Shown here one piece after another: positions 33,170 to 41,008 of a stretch of DNA of 64,000 nt; the first letter of the stretch is position 1; each line of letters begins with the position of its first letter. A program made the translations under genes and the position numbers. The DNA is from JACXVD01 sp020446665 (GTDB lineage Bacteria; Pseudomonadota; Alphaproteobacteria; Sphingomonadales; Sphingomonadaceae), in NCBI GenBank assembly GCA_041396905.1, contig JAWKXQ010000010.1, forward strand, positions 1 to 64,000, in the 5' to 3' direction. The notes under the pieces are model-generated. The model was not told the DNA's origin. It worked only from the letters and a program-made list of their open reading frames with translations, and did not search any database.

Positions 33170-34282
33170 CTACTTTGCCGCTTCAGATTCCACTTCCAAT
33201 ACCCCGCGACGGATCTGGTCGCGTTCCATGCTTTCGAACAGCGCCTTGAAATTGCCTTCGCCAAAGCCTTCGTCGCCCTTGCGCTGGATAAACTCGAAGA
33301 ACACCGGGCCGATCTGAGCCTCGGCAAAGATCTGCAGCAGCAGGCGAGGGGACCCGCCTTCAGTCGTGCCGTCGAGCAGAATGCCGCGGGCCTGCAATGC
33401 GGCGGCGTCTTCGCCATGGCCGGGCAGGCGCGTGTCGAGCATTTCGTAATAGGTCGCGGGCGGGGCGGTCATGAAGGGCACGCCCAGTGCTTTCAGCCGG
33501 TCCCAGCAGGCCAGCAGATCATCGCAGATCAGCGCGATGTGCTGGATGCCTTCGCCATTGAACTGGCGCAGGAATTCCTCGATCTGGCCCTTGCCGCCTT
33601 CGCCTTCTTCATTGAGCGGGATGCGGATCTTGCCATCGGGCGCGGTCAGGGCCTTGCTCGTCAGGCCGGTATATTCGCCCTTGATGTCGAAGAAGCGGAT
33701 TTCCTGGAAATTGAACAGCCGCTCGTAATAATCGGCCCAATATTGCATCCGCCCGCCATAGACATTGTGCGTCAGGTGATCGATGACGTTGAAACCTGCG
33801 CCTGCCGGGTGACGCTCAACACCGGGCAGATATTCGAAATCGATGTCATAGATGGTCAGCGCAGCCTCGCCGCCGCGCGCATCGCCTTCATAGCGGTCGA
33901 TCAGATAGATGATCGATCCGCCAATCCCGCGAATGCCGGGAATGACCAGCTCCATCGGGCCGTGCGGCACATCCACCGGTTCTGCCCCCTGCGCGATCAG
34001 ATGGTCATAGGCGGCCCGTGCATCGCGCACGCGAAAGCCCATGCCGCAGGCGCTGGGGCCATGTTCGCGGGCAAAGAACCATGCCGGGCTGCGCGGTTCG
34101 TAATTGGTGATCAGATTGATCCCGCCCTGCCGCCAGAGCTGCACATCCTTGCTGCGGTGCGTGGCCACATGGGTGAAGCCCATCACTTCAAACACCGGCT
34201 CCAGCACGCCCTTTTCCGGGGCGGAGAATTCGATGAATTCGAACCCGTCGAGACCGGCGGGGTTGTCGAACAGATCGGGCAT
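33170..34282 (-). CDS. hppD: 4-Hydroxyphenylpyruvate dioxygenase
   Basis: A 370-residue Fe(II) enzyme converting 4-hydroxyphenylpyruvate, O2 to homogentisate and CO2, the entry step of tyrosine breakdown. The C-terminal half shows the metal triad context: FNVIDHLTHNVYGGRMQYWA (His), GEGIQHIALICDD (His) and QIGPVFFEFIQRKGDEGFGE (Glu). The N-terminal VOC half starts FEFIEFSAPEKGVLEPVFEV. ATG 34282 has AAGGAA upstream; the longer frame to 34369 is not supported. It begins the operon hppD-VOC-maiA-FAH. A perfect AGTTGCAACT palindrome lies about 60 bases upstream. Confidence 0.95.
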   Translation of the reverse strand: MPDLFDNPAGLDGFEFIEFSAPEKGVLEPVFEVMGFTHVATHRSKDVQLWRQGGINLITNYEPRSPAWFFAREHGPSACGMGFRVRDARAAYDHLIAQGAEPVDVPHGPMELVIPGIRGIGGSIIYLIDRYEGDARGGEAALTIYDIDFEYLPGVERHPAGAGFNVIDHLTHNVYGGRMQYWADYYERLFNFQEIRFFDIKGEYTGLTSKALTAPDGKIRIPLNEEGEGGKGQIEEFLRQFNGEGIQHIALICDDLLACWDRLKALGVPFMTAPPATYYEMLDTRLPGHGEDAAALQARGILLDGTTEGGSPRLLLQIFAEAQIGPVFFEFIQRKGDEGFGEGNFKALFESMERDQIRRGVLEVESEAAK

Positions 34283-34341
34283 GGGGCAGTTTCCTTGCGG
34301 TGAATCGGGGTGCGATTGTCCTTGTAGACCAAACTGGTTAC

Positions 34342-34351
34342 AGTTGCAACT
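34342..34351. promoter_or_regulatory. Possible operator upstream of hppD
   Basis: AGTTGCAACT is a perfect 10-base palindrome about 60-70 bases before the hppD start, within an AT-richer stretch. Its size and base pattern suit a MarR- or LysR-type regulator site, but no regulator gene adjoins it. Confidence 0.3.
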
Positions 34352-34383
34352 ATCTTGGAGTTTGCCCAAGGGTGGATGATAAA

Positions 34384-34534
34384 CCCCTCTCCTTCAGGGG
34401 AGGGGCAGCGAGACTTGGCAGCTTGCTGCCTAGTCGTAGCGGGGTGGGGCGTGTGGCTGGCAATATGCTCTCCGACAGCCCCCACACCCTCCGCCGCTGC
34501 GCGGCTCCTCCCTCTCCCCTAAAGAGGAGAGGGG
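34384..34534. repeat. Dispersed hairpin repeat, copy 2 (inverted)
   Basis: The reverse complement aligns with copy 1 over TGTCGGAG, TTGCCAGCCA, GCGCCCCACCCC, CGACTAGGC and the terminal CCCCTCCCCTGAAG arm. Outer arms CCCCTCTCCTTCAGGGGAGG and CCTCTCCCCTAAAGAGGAGAGG pair. It directly abuts the fliA stop codon (34535) and can end transcription of the minus-strand fliA operon before the hppD promoter. Confidence 0.75.
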
Positions 34535-35272
34535 TCAGGCAGCGCTATCCAGCTCATCCTCCGCCAGTGACAGGCGCAATTTCTTCAGCGCATCTACCTT
34601 GAGCTGGTGCACACGGGGCACGCTCACATCCAGCACAGCGGCTATCTCCGACAGGTTGAGCTCTTCCACGAAATAGAGCTGGATCACCATTTGCAGTCGC
34701 TCCGGCAGGGCAGCGATGGCGGCGATCAGCGCTTCGCGATCTTCTGCCTGCAGTAGCGCAGCCTCTGCATCGGGCTCTTCGCTGGCAAAGGCGGTGTTAT
34801 TGTCGGAATAGCTTTCTTCCAGCCCCTCCAGCCGCACCGATTCCAGCTCGGCCCGCTGGCGGTGGAAGCTTTCGCTATCCAGCCCCAAAGCTTCCGCCAG
34901 TTCCCCGGCAGAGGGCTCGCGCCCCAGTTCCAGCTGCAAGCGGCTGCGGGCCTGCTCTATTTCGCGTCGCCGTGCGGGTGCACCGCGTGGATCGGGCGAA
35001 TGGGCACGCAGCAGATCGACCATCGCCCCGCGCACGCGCAATTTGGCGTAAGCGGCAAAGCCATCCTCGCTGGGGCGGTCATGCTTTTGCGCGCATTCAG
35101 TCAGCGCGACGAGGCCCGCCTGCATCAGATCCTCCACTTCAATCCCGCCCGATGCGCTGCCCGACAAATGCCAGGCCAGCTTGCGCACCATGGGCATGAA
35201 GCGGCGCACGCGATCTGCGACATCGCCTTGATAGGCCTGTGCGGCCTTGAAACCGTGATGGTCGTGGATCAT
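34535..35272 (-). CDS. fliA: RNA polymerase sigma-28 factor FliA
   Basis: A 245-residue sigma-70 family factor for late flagellar genes. Region 2: VEDLMQAGLVALTECAQKHD and FAAYAKLRVRGAMVDLLRAH; region 3: RRREIEQARSRLQLELGREP; region 4: LPERLQMVIQLYFVEELNLS then IAAVLDVSVPRVHQLKVDAL (helix-turn-helix). The start overlaps the flhA stop by ATGA. It ends an operon transglycosylase-flhA-fliA whose first gene has a sigma-54-like promoter, placing FliA below sigma-54. FlgM (38965) is its likely anti-factor. Confidence 0.95.
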   Translation of the reverse strand: MIHDHHGFKAAQAYQGDVADRVRRFMPMVRKLAWHLSGSASGGIEVEDLMQAGLVALTECAQKHDRPSEDGFAAYAKLRVRGAMVDLLRAHSPDPRGAPARRREIEQARSRLQLELGREPSAGELAEALGLDSESFHRQRAELESVRLEGLEESYSDNNTAFASEEPDAEAALLQAEDREALIAAIAALPERLQMVIQLYFVEELNLSEIAAVLDVSVPRVHQLKVDALKKLRLSLAEDELDSAA

Positions 35273-37398
35273 GCGGCAAAGGCCTCCTCTCGCGGCATTT
35301 CATGGGGGACTGGGGTGGGCGCATCGGGCATGGCCTGCTCGTCCTCGCCGCCGACCACGGCGATCACTTCGATCGGCTGGCTGGCGGGCAGTTCATTGAT
35401 CGACAGGACCAGACATTGCGGCGCGCGCAGGCGCAGCAGCTCGGCCAGCGGACGGCGCGCGCGGGGCTGCACGATCAGGGCAGGGCGGGTGGAGCCGGGT
35501 TCGCGGCCTGCGCTAATCGCGGCGATCCGCTCGCCAATGGAGCGAGCGAGATCGGGGTCGATCACTGGCTGGCCCGTCGCCGGGTCCTGCATCCCGCCCA
35601 CCACCATCGCTTCCAGATCGGCGGCGAGGGTGATGACCGGCAGGCGTTCATCCGGGCCGCAAATCCGCCCGACCAGCATCGCGCCCAGTTCGGCGCGGAC
35701 CAGTTCGACCATCAGGCCGTGATCGGTGGTCTGCTGCGCCGCCTGCGCGATGGCGCTGAGCACGGGCAGTGGATGCGCCAGCGCGATCCCTTCGCCCAGC
35801 AAAGCGCGCAGCAGGCGGGTAAGCGCCGCGAGCGACAGCGGCTGAGGGGTCAGCGTTTCGACCAGCTGCGTGTTGCGCTGTGCCACATTGTCCAGCAATT
35901 CGCGCGCCTGATCCGGCCCGAACAGATCCTGCGGTCGGCTGGCGAGCAATTGGTTCACATGGGTGGCGATGACGCTGTGCGGATCGACCACCAGAAAGCC
36001 TTCAGCCACGGCCATGTCGCGCTGTGCCGCATCGATCCACAGCGCAGGACAATGGAAACTGGGATCGATGGTCGGCTCGCCCGCAATTGCATGGTCGCGG
36101 CGCACTTCGCCGGTATCGATGGCCAGCAGTCGGTCTGGGCGCACGGCTCCCCCGCCTAGCGAGACCCCGCCCAGCAACACCCGATATTTCTCAGGCGCGA
36201 GGTCGAAACTGTCTCGAATGCGGAATTGCGGGACAACAAAGCCGAAATTCTCGCACAGCTGGCGCCGCAGCCCGGTCAGCCGCGAAACCAGCGGCGCGCC
36301 GCGCGCTTCATCGGCAAAGTGGACGAGGCCATAGCCCAGCTCGATCGTCACCAGGGCGTGTTCGCTGATATCGGATATCTCGATCCGCGCGGGGTCGGGC
36401 GCTTCGATGCGCGGCTGGGCTATCCGCTCTGCCAGCGCCTTGCGCTTGCCCAGCCTGCGCCACAGCCACAGCGCGGCTGCACCGGCGGGCAGGAACACGC
36501 TCTGCGGCATGGCCGGGATAGTGCCGATCGCAAGCAGGATCATCCCCACCGGCAGCCAGGTACGCGGATCGGACAGCTGCCCGCCGATCTGGCCCGACAG
36601 GTCGCGGCTGTCCGTCACGCGGGTGACGATCACGGCAGCAGCGATTGACAGCAGCAGCGCGGGGACGGATGCCACCAGCGCATCGCCCACGGCCAGCGTA
36701 ACATAGCGCTCGCCCGCTTCCCCGGCGCTCAGCCCATGGCTGACCATGCCCAGCACCAGTCCGGCGATGATGTTGACGCCCAGAATCAGCAAGGCGGCAA
36801 TCGCATCGCCTTTCACGAATTTGCTCGCGCCATCCATCGAGCCGTAAAAATCGGCCTCAGTCGCGATTTCGCTGCGCCGCGCCTTGGCTTCTTCAGAGGT
36901 CATCAGCCCGGCGGCCAGATCGGCATCGATCGCCATCTGCTTGCCCGGAAGTGCATCCAGCGTGAAGCGGGCGGAGACTTCCGACACGCGCCCCGCGCCC
37001 TTGGTCACGACCACCAGATTGATAATCATCAGGATCAGGAAGACGAAGATGCCGACGGCGAAATTGCCGCCCACAAGAAACGCGCCAAAGGCTTCGATCA
37101 CTTGCCCGGCTGCATCGTCGCCCGAATGGCCTTCCATCAACACGACGCGGGTGGAGGCGACATTGAGCGCGAGGCGCAGTAGCGTGGCGAAGAGCAACAC
37201 GCTGGGGAAGGAGGAGAAATCGAGCGGCTTGGCGGCATTCATCGCTGCCATCAGCACCGCCACGGACAGAGCGATATTGAGCACGAAGAACACGTCCAAC
37301 ATGGCCGACGGGATTGGCATCACCATCAGCATGATGATGGTGAAAATCCCTGCGGGCAGCGCCAGCGCCGGGCCAGTTATGGCTTTCAGCGCGCTCAC
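35269..37398 (-). CDS. flhA: Flagellar export gate protein FlhA
   Basis: A 709-residue inner-membrane component of the flagellar type III export gate. The N-terminal half holds about eight membrane helices and family signatures: MLDVFFVLNIALSVAVLMAA, PSVLLFATLLRLALNVASTR, VVTKGAGRVSEVSARFTLDA and LPGKQMAIDADLAAGLM (charged cytoplasmic FHIPEP loop). The C-terminal cytoplasmic domain begins about residue 350 (DISEHALVTIELGYGLVHFA). The GTG start overlaps the transglycosylase stop as GTGA. FlhB, FliP, FliQ and FliR are not in the window. Confidence 0.95.
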   Translation of the reverse strand: MSALKAITGPALALPAGIFTIIMLMVMPIPSAMLDVFFVLNIALSVAVLMAAMNAAKPLDFSSFPSVLLFATLLRLALNVASTRVVLMEGHSGDDAAGQVIEAFGAFLVGGNFAVGIFVFLILMIINLVVVTKGAGRVSEVSARFTLDALPGKQMAIDADLAAGLMTSEEAKARRSEIATEADFYGSMDGASKFVKGDAIAALLILGVNIIAGLVLGMVSHGLSAGEAGERYVTLAVGDALVASVPALLLSIAAAVIVTRVTDSRDLSGQIGGQLSDPRTWLPVGMILLAIGTIPAMPQSVFLPAGAAALWLWRRLGKRKALAERIAQPRIEAPDPARIEISDISEHALVTIELGYGLVHFADEARGAPLVSRLTGLRRQLCENFGFVVPQFRIRDSFDLAPEKYRVLLGGVSLGGGAVRPDRLLAIDTGEVRRDHAIAGEPTIDPSFHCPALWIDAAQRDMAVAEGFLVVDPHSVIATHVNQLLASRPQDLFGPDQARELLDNVAQRNTQLVETLTPQPLSLAALTRLLRALLGEGIALAHPLPVLSAIAQAAQQTTDHGLMVELVRAELGAMLVGRICGPDERLPVITLAADLEAMVVGGMQDPATGQPVIDPDLARSIGERIAAISAGREPGSTRPALIVQPRARRPLAELLRLRAPQCLVLSINELPASQPIEVIAVVGGEDEQAMPDAPTPVPHEMPREEAFAA

Positions 37399-38273
37399 AG
37401 GTCAAACGCCCGGAACTTGCCATAGGCGGCACTGATCCGCTCAGCGGCTCTGGCAGGCAAGGCGCCGCCAAAACTCGCCTGCAGCGTTTCTGCCATGGAG
37501 GGGCGGCTGGCGATGCCCGGCAGGCTGGGCAGTGCAGCATGGCGGGGTGGGGCAGCCTGCGCGAAGCGGGTGGGGGCGGGATGGGCTCCGGGTGCAACCG
37601 TAGCGAAATCGGGCGCGGGCCCGTCCTTGCCCATAGCTGCGGCCACCTTGCCGCGCATCAGGGTCATGACTTCGCCCAGCGAACGCGGGCGCGCGCCATC
37701 ATAGAAGATCGCGCGATTGGCAGCGGCGGGCTTGGGGAACAGGGCAGCGGCGCTTTGCCCGGCATCATCCTGCAGCCCGGCAAGGAAGCGTTTTGCCCCT
37801 CGCGCGCCCAGAAAGTGCGCGAGGTAAAGCTCGCTCGCATCAGGCGCACGACCCAGCAGGGGCTGCAATTCAGCGGCATTGTCGCTTGCCAGCTCGGCCG
37901 CCATCAGTGCGGAAACGGTGGGGTCAAAGCGCAATTGCATCAGGCTAGAACGGGTGGAGGCATCGCCCACCACGGCGCGCCCGCGCACCATGTCAATCGC
38001 TTCGCCCGCCCAGCCCAGGCCATGCTTCTCCCCGTGGCGGTCCAGCGTTTCCAGCCAGGTGGAGCCGATAAACTGATACAGCCCGCTGGCGCTGGACGTG
38101 CGCGCGCGGGCATTGGGGTCAAGCCCGGATTCGAGCCGCGCCTGCGCCAGCAGATAATCGAAATCGACCCCGGTCGTTTCCGCCGCACGGGCAATCGCGC
38201 TGCGCACCTGCCCGCGTGGGGAGGCGGCAGCGGCGGCATTGCTGGCGGTGATGGGTACAGAAGTTTCCGGCAC
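37395..38273 (-). CDS. Flagellar-associated lytic transglycosylase (SLT fold)
   Basis: A 292-residue protein whose residues about 20-110 form a lysozyme-like SLT domain: LLAQARLESGLDPNARARTS (Glu48 as likely catalytic acid) and SASGLYQFIGSTWLETLDRH. The remainder is Ala/Pro-rich with a C-terminal hydrophobic-charged end. No clear signal peptide is seen, which fits export by the flagellar system, as for FlgJ. FlgJ here lacks a muramidase domain, so this enzyme probably supplies the wall-opening activity for the rod. GTG 38273 has GGGGGAG upstream. First gene of the operon with flhA and fliA; a sigma-54-like promoter and a hairpin precede it. Confidence 0.83.
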   Translation of the reverse strand: MPETSVPITASNAAAAASPRGQVRSAIARAAETTGVDFDYLLAQARLESGLDPNARARTSSASGLYQFIGSTWLETLDRHGEKHGLGWAGEAIDMVRGRAVVGDASTRSSLMQLRFDPTVSALMAAELASDNAAELQPLLGRAPDASELYLAHFLGARGAKRFLAGLQDDAGQSAAALFPKPAAANRAIFYDGARPRSLGEVMTLMRGKVAAAMGKDGPAPDFATVAPGAHPAPTRFAQAAPPRHAALPSLPGIASRPSMAETLQASFGGALPARAAERISAAYGKFRAFDL

Positions 38274-38311
38274 GGGCTCCCCCGGTTGATCGCATGGTTC
38301 AACCGGGTGTT

Positions 38312-38327
38312 TGCAAAGCCTGTGCCA
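38312..38327 (-). promoter_or_regulatory. Sigma-54 promoter for the transglycosylase-flhA-fliA operon
   Basis: The minus strand reads TGGCACAGGCTTTGCA, an almost exact -24/-12 element (TGGCAC, N5, TTGCA) with GG and GC ten bases apart. Transcription would start about 38300, some 27 bases before the GTG start. A CCCGGTTGA/TCAACCGGG inverted repeat (38281-38307) lies in the leader. Confidence 0.75.
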
Positions 38328-38342
38328 ATTCGGCTGTCGGGC

Positions 38343-38696
38343 CTATCGTGGCAGTTCCACCACGCCATTGGCCTTGCTGCGGCCATAGAGCCACGCCGTG
38401 CCCGTCAGCGCGCCCAGGCGGGCCTGAATATTGGCGGAAATCAGGTTGCGAAGCTTGCGATTGGTCTCGTTCATGCGCTTTACCGCGTCGAGCAATGCCC
38501 GGCATTCCTCGTCCAGTTCGCCAGCCTGTTCTTCGGCCAGAACATTGCACAAATTCTCTTTCCCGTCGGCGCAGGACAGGATGCGTTCGAGGTCGAGCGA
38601 GGCAAGTGCTTGCCGCTCGCCTTCCAGCAAGGCAAGCATTTGCCGCAAGGTGCCGCGCATCGGGCTGGCCTTGGTCGTGGGTCCGGTGGCGCTCAT
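38343..38696 (-). CDS. flgN: FlgN family flagellar chaperone
   Basis: A 117-residue mostly helical cytoplasmic protein that matches FlgN in size and in its place next to flgM. LRQMLALLEGERQALASLDL near the start and RALLDAVKRMNETNRKLRNL resemble the paired helices that hold hook-associated proteins FlgK and FlgL before export. Identity rests largely on the helical pattern and context. Its start overlaps the flgM stop by ATGA. The two form a short minus-strand operon. Confidence 0.78.
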   Translation of the reverse strand: MSATGPTTKASPMRGTLRQMLALLEGERQALASLDLERILSCADGKENLCNVLAEEQAGELDEECRALLDAVKRMNETNRKLRNLISANIQARLGALTGTAWLYGRSKANGVVELPR

Positions 38697-38965
38697 GCCT
38701 TGTGCCTCAAGAGATAGCCCGCCGCGATCATTGCATCGGCAATCTTGGTCGGGAGAATGGGGTATGTGCCCTGTTCCACTGCCTTGCGGATTTCCACCAC
38801 ACGGTCAGCATCCACCGGGGCGGCGGGGCCGGCATCGCGTGCGGTCAGGGCAGCGTTTTCGCTGCTGACCGGGCGTGCCTTGGCCGCGCCGGAAACCGGG
38901 TTCGGGCTGGTGCCTTCAAATCGCGCCACCGGGCGCGTCACTCGTCCTGGATCGATCGGGTTCAT
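38693..38965 (-). CDS. flgM: Anti-sigma-28 factor FlgM
   Basis: A 90-residue protein with a disordered polar N-terminal half (Ser/Ala/Pro-rich) and a C-terminal helical FliA-binding half: DADRVVEIRKAVEQGTYPIL then PTKIADAMIAAGYLLRHK, the typical FlgM end. It holds FliA inactive until the hook is complete and is then exported. It heads the flgM-flgN operon; the 103 bases to flgA hold its promoter, where I could not fix a consensus. Confidence 0.9.
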   Translation of the reverse strand: MNPIDPGRVTRPVARFEGTSPNPVSGAAKARPVSSENAALTARDAGPAAPVDADRVVEIRKAVEQGTYPILPTKIADAMIAAGYLLRHKA

Positions 38966-39068
38966 TGGTCCGCTCCATCGCTATACGGACCACAGAACGA
39001 CCTTGGCGCAGAGAGTTTAAGGGGCGCTGCAAAATTTTCGGCAAGGCGCTGGCAAATTGCTGCCGCAA

Positions 39069-39560
39069 TTACGGCAAACGCATGCCGACTGTGCCGGGGC
39101 GTAGCACTTGTGCGCGCACCGGGTCATTACGCTTGCCCAACGGGCGCACGCGGATCCATTCTCCCGCTGCGCCTGCATCCATCGCTTCGCCCTGGCGGGA
39201 GAGCGTAAAACCGCGCCCTTGCACAAGGATTGCCACGGCCTCGCCGCGCGCGATGACCGGCGCGGCCTCTTGTGTCTGCGGGGCAGCGTTAAGGGGGACA
39301 AAGATGCGCCAGCCATTGGCGACAGGGCAGCGCACCAGCACACTTTCGCGCGCCTTGCCGTAATATTCCAGTGCGGGTTGCGCCGGGCAGGGGGCAAGCC
39401 GCAAACGCCGATCCACCGGCTGGCGCGCACCGCCATTTGCGCCAATCGGCGCGCCGGTGAAAGCCTCTACGGCGCGGTCGAGCGCAGCAGGGTCTGTCAC
39501 CTGCTGGGCAAAGGCGGGGCTGGCTGTGAGAAGTAGCAAAGCGGCAAGCGGACGGAGCAT
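39069..39560 (-). CDS. flgA: P-ring assembly chaperone FlgA
   Basis: A 163-residue periplasmic protein with a clear signal peptide (MLRPLAALLLLTASPAFA). The SAF-type C-terminal domain includes ARGEAVAILVQGRGFTLSRQ, GAAGEWIRVRPLGKRNDPVR and AQVLRPGTVGM. It helps FlgI assemble the P ring. Its length is at the short end of the family. ATG 39560 gives the signal peptide; longer frames run into the upstream gene. It is the third gene of a minus-strand set with the proton-channel pair. Confidence 0.9.
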   Translation of the reverse strand: MLRPLAALLLLTASPAFAQQVTDPAALDRAVEAFTGAPIGANGGARQPVDRRLRLAPCPAQPALEYYGKARESVLVRCPVANGWRIFVPLNAAPQTQEAAPVIARGEAVAILVQGRGFTLSRQGEAMDAGAAGEWIRVRPLGKRNDPVRAQVLRPGTVGMRLP

Positions 39561-39582
39561 GGCAGGCAATCCCTGTAGGTGA

Positions 39583-39996
39583 TTATTGCCCTGCCACCTG
39601 CAATCTGCGTGCCAGCTCGTCCGGCTGGTCATAGGCCAGCACCGCCTGCAAGGTCTGTTGCTGACCGGGCTGGAGCACGATCCGCGCCGGTTGCCCGGCT
39701 TGCTGCGCCAGTGCCTGCGCCTGCGCATAGGCGGCATCGGCTGCTCCGGCCGGATAATGCGCGGTGATGGTCAGTTGCTGGCGCGGATCGGGGGCCTGTG
39801 CCGCCAGCCAGTCTTTCAGCGAAATGCCCTGTTCGGGCCGCCAGACGGCACCCGGTTCGCCCAGTTCAAGCGTGCTGTCATTGCTGTCCGGCTTCTCTTC
39901 ATGTTGCGCTTCGACCGCAGAGGCGGTGACCATGAACAGGATCAGCGCAAGGTCCGCGATCACGGCCTGCCATCCGGCACCTTCACGCGCGATCAT
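39583..39996 (-). CDS. ExbD-like membrane-anchored partner of a proton channel
   Basis: A 137-residue protein with one N-terminal membrane segment ADLALILFMVTASAVEA, preceded by the charged GAGWQAVI and containing an Asp (about residue 15) where MotB/ExbD stator proteins hold the proton-carrying Asp. The rest is a short periplasmic part with linker, RQQLTITAHYP and AVLAYDQPDELARRLQ. There is no OmpA-type peptidoglycan-binding domain. Its start overlaps the MotA/ExbB-like gene by ATGA. Function as the D-subunit is inferred from layout; the family is not recognised by sequence. Confidence 0.65.
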   Translation of the reverse strand: MIAREGAGWQAVIADLALILFMVTASAVEAQHEEKPDSNDSTLELGEPGAVWRPEQGISLKDWLAAQAPDPRQQLTITAHYPAGAADAAYAQAQALAQQAGQPARIVLQPGQQQTLQAVLAYDQPDELARRLQVAGQ

Positions 39997-40655
39997 GCCG
40001 CGTGTTTCCGCTGTGTGGATGTGGGATCAAGATGGGGGCGCGCGGCGGCAGCATGCAGCGCCAGCCAGTCCATCACGTCGCGCCGGGCAGCATCTTCTGC
40101 CGCAGACTGGCGGGCAACGGCACCGGCGAGCGGGCCGAACAGGAAATTGGCGATGACAAGGCCATAGAGCGTGGTGGTCACTGCATTGCCAATCGCGCCG
40201 GCAAATTCGCTGCCTTCAGCGGCCAGCCCGGACAATTGCCCCAATGCGACCAGCGTGCCTGCCAGCCCCAGCACCGGGGCCAGCTCTGCCGCCTGGCTCA
40301 ACACCCAGCCTGCCCGCTGGCTGGCCGCGAGCCGTTGCTGGCGGTGCGCCTCAAAACTCATCGCCAGCACATCGGGTGAGCGCGCATGGGCCAGATCGGC
40401 CACCACTTCATCAATCTCCCTGTCGCCTGTCGCGCGCGGCTCTGCGCGCATCAGCCCGTCCGTATCGATCCGCTGGACGAAACCCGCCAGCGCACCGCGC
40501 GCGCTTGCCGGGTCAAAACGCGGGCGGAAAAGCCGGGTGATGACGGCCAGCGCCTCGCGGCTTTCGCGCCAGCCGCAGCGCAGCAAAGTGGCCGCGCAAG
40601 TGCCGCCCAGCACCAGAGCGAGGGCGACGGGATCGATCAGGCTGCTGGGTATCAT
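39993..40655 (-). CDS. MotA/TolQ/ExbB-type proton channel protein
   Basis: A 220-residue inner-membrane protein. Hydrophobic helices occur at the N-terminus (DPVALALVLGGTCAATLL) and near 130-190, where LAPVLGLAGTLVALGQLSGL and IGNAVTTTLYGLVIANFLFG are the conserved MotA/ExbB core (TTLYGL). Cytoplasmic loop RAEPRATGDREIDEVVADLA is MotA-like. With the downstream ExbD-like gene it would form a proton-driven stator-type complex distinct from MotA/MotB at 48.9-50.6 kb. It lies at the start of the minus-strand set with flgA, away from the divergent flgB promoter. Confidence 0.8.
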   Translation of the reverse strand: MIPSSLIDPVALALVLGGTCAATLLRCGWRESREALAVITRLFRPRFDPASARGALAGFVQRIDTDGLMRAEPRATGDREIDEVVADLAHARSPDVLAMSFEAHRQQRLAASQRAGWVLSQAAELAPVLGLAGTLVALGQLSGLAAEGSEFAGAIGNAVTTTLYGLVIANFLFGPLAGAVARQSAAEDAARRDVMDWLALHAAAARPHLDPTSTQRKHAA

Positions 40656-40730
40656 GCGCGGGGTCCTTCCTTGCGCCGGGAAGAACGGCAGGGCGGCGGT
40701 GAATTTCAGAGGCAGGAAGGCAGCAAAAAG

Positions 40731-40872
40731 CCCCCTCCGCCTTTAGGGGAGGGGGTTGGGGGTGGGGTTTGTCGGTCATGCGCTGTGCTTGCCGAGGCTC
40801 CCCACCCCACTGCGACTAAGTGCCGCTTCGCGTCACCAAGTCTCGTTGCCCCTCCCCTGAAGGCGGAGGGGC
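40731..40872. repeat. Dispersed hairpin repeat, copy 3
   Basis: A 142-base repeat with arms CCCCCTCCGCCTTTAGGGGA and CCCCTCCCCTGAAGGCGGAG and core CTCCCCACCCCACTGCGACTA. Same orientation as copy 1. It occupies most of the divergent gap between the ExbB-like gene and flgB, upstream of the sigma-54 site. No coding content. The rest of the 40656-41008 gap holds the flgB promoter. Confidence 0.75.
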
Positions 40873-40953
40873 TGGCAGCGCCTTGCCGATGGTGCGGCAC
40901 AACCTTGCCGTTCCAACCCGATTTTACCCGCAAAACCCGCGCATTTCCGCAAT

Positions 40954-40969
40954 TGGCACGCCGTTTGCT
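40954..40969 (+). promoter_or_regulatory. Sigma-54 promoter for the flgB operon
   Basis: TGGCACGCCGTTTGCT matches the -24/-12 consensus (TGGCACG, N4, TTGCT) exactly, with GG and GC ten bases apart. Transcription would start near 40980, about 28 bases before the flgB ATG. It probably drives flgB through flgL, since the genes overlap or nearly touch. Confidence 0.85.
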
Positions 40970-41008
40970 GTGTCGCTGGCAAACCATTGCAACGCGAAAG
41001 GCATGGCC

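Noticed and set aside
32750..34303. 517-codon plus-strand frame
   Set aside because: Antisense to the VOC gene and hppD, whose metal-ligand motifs are clear.
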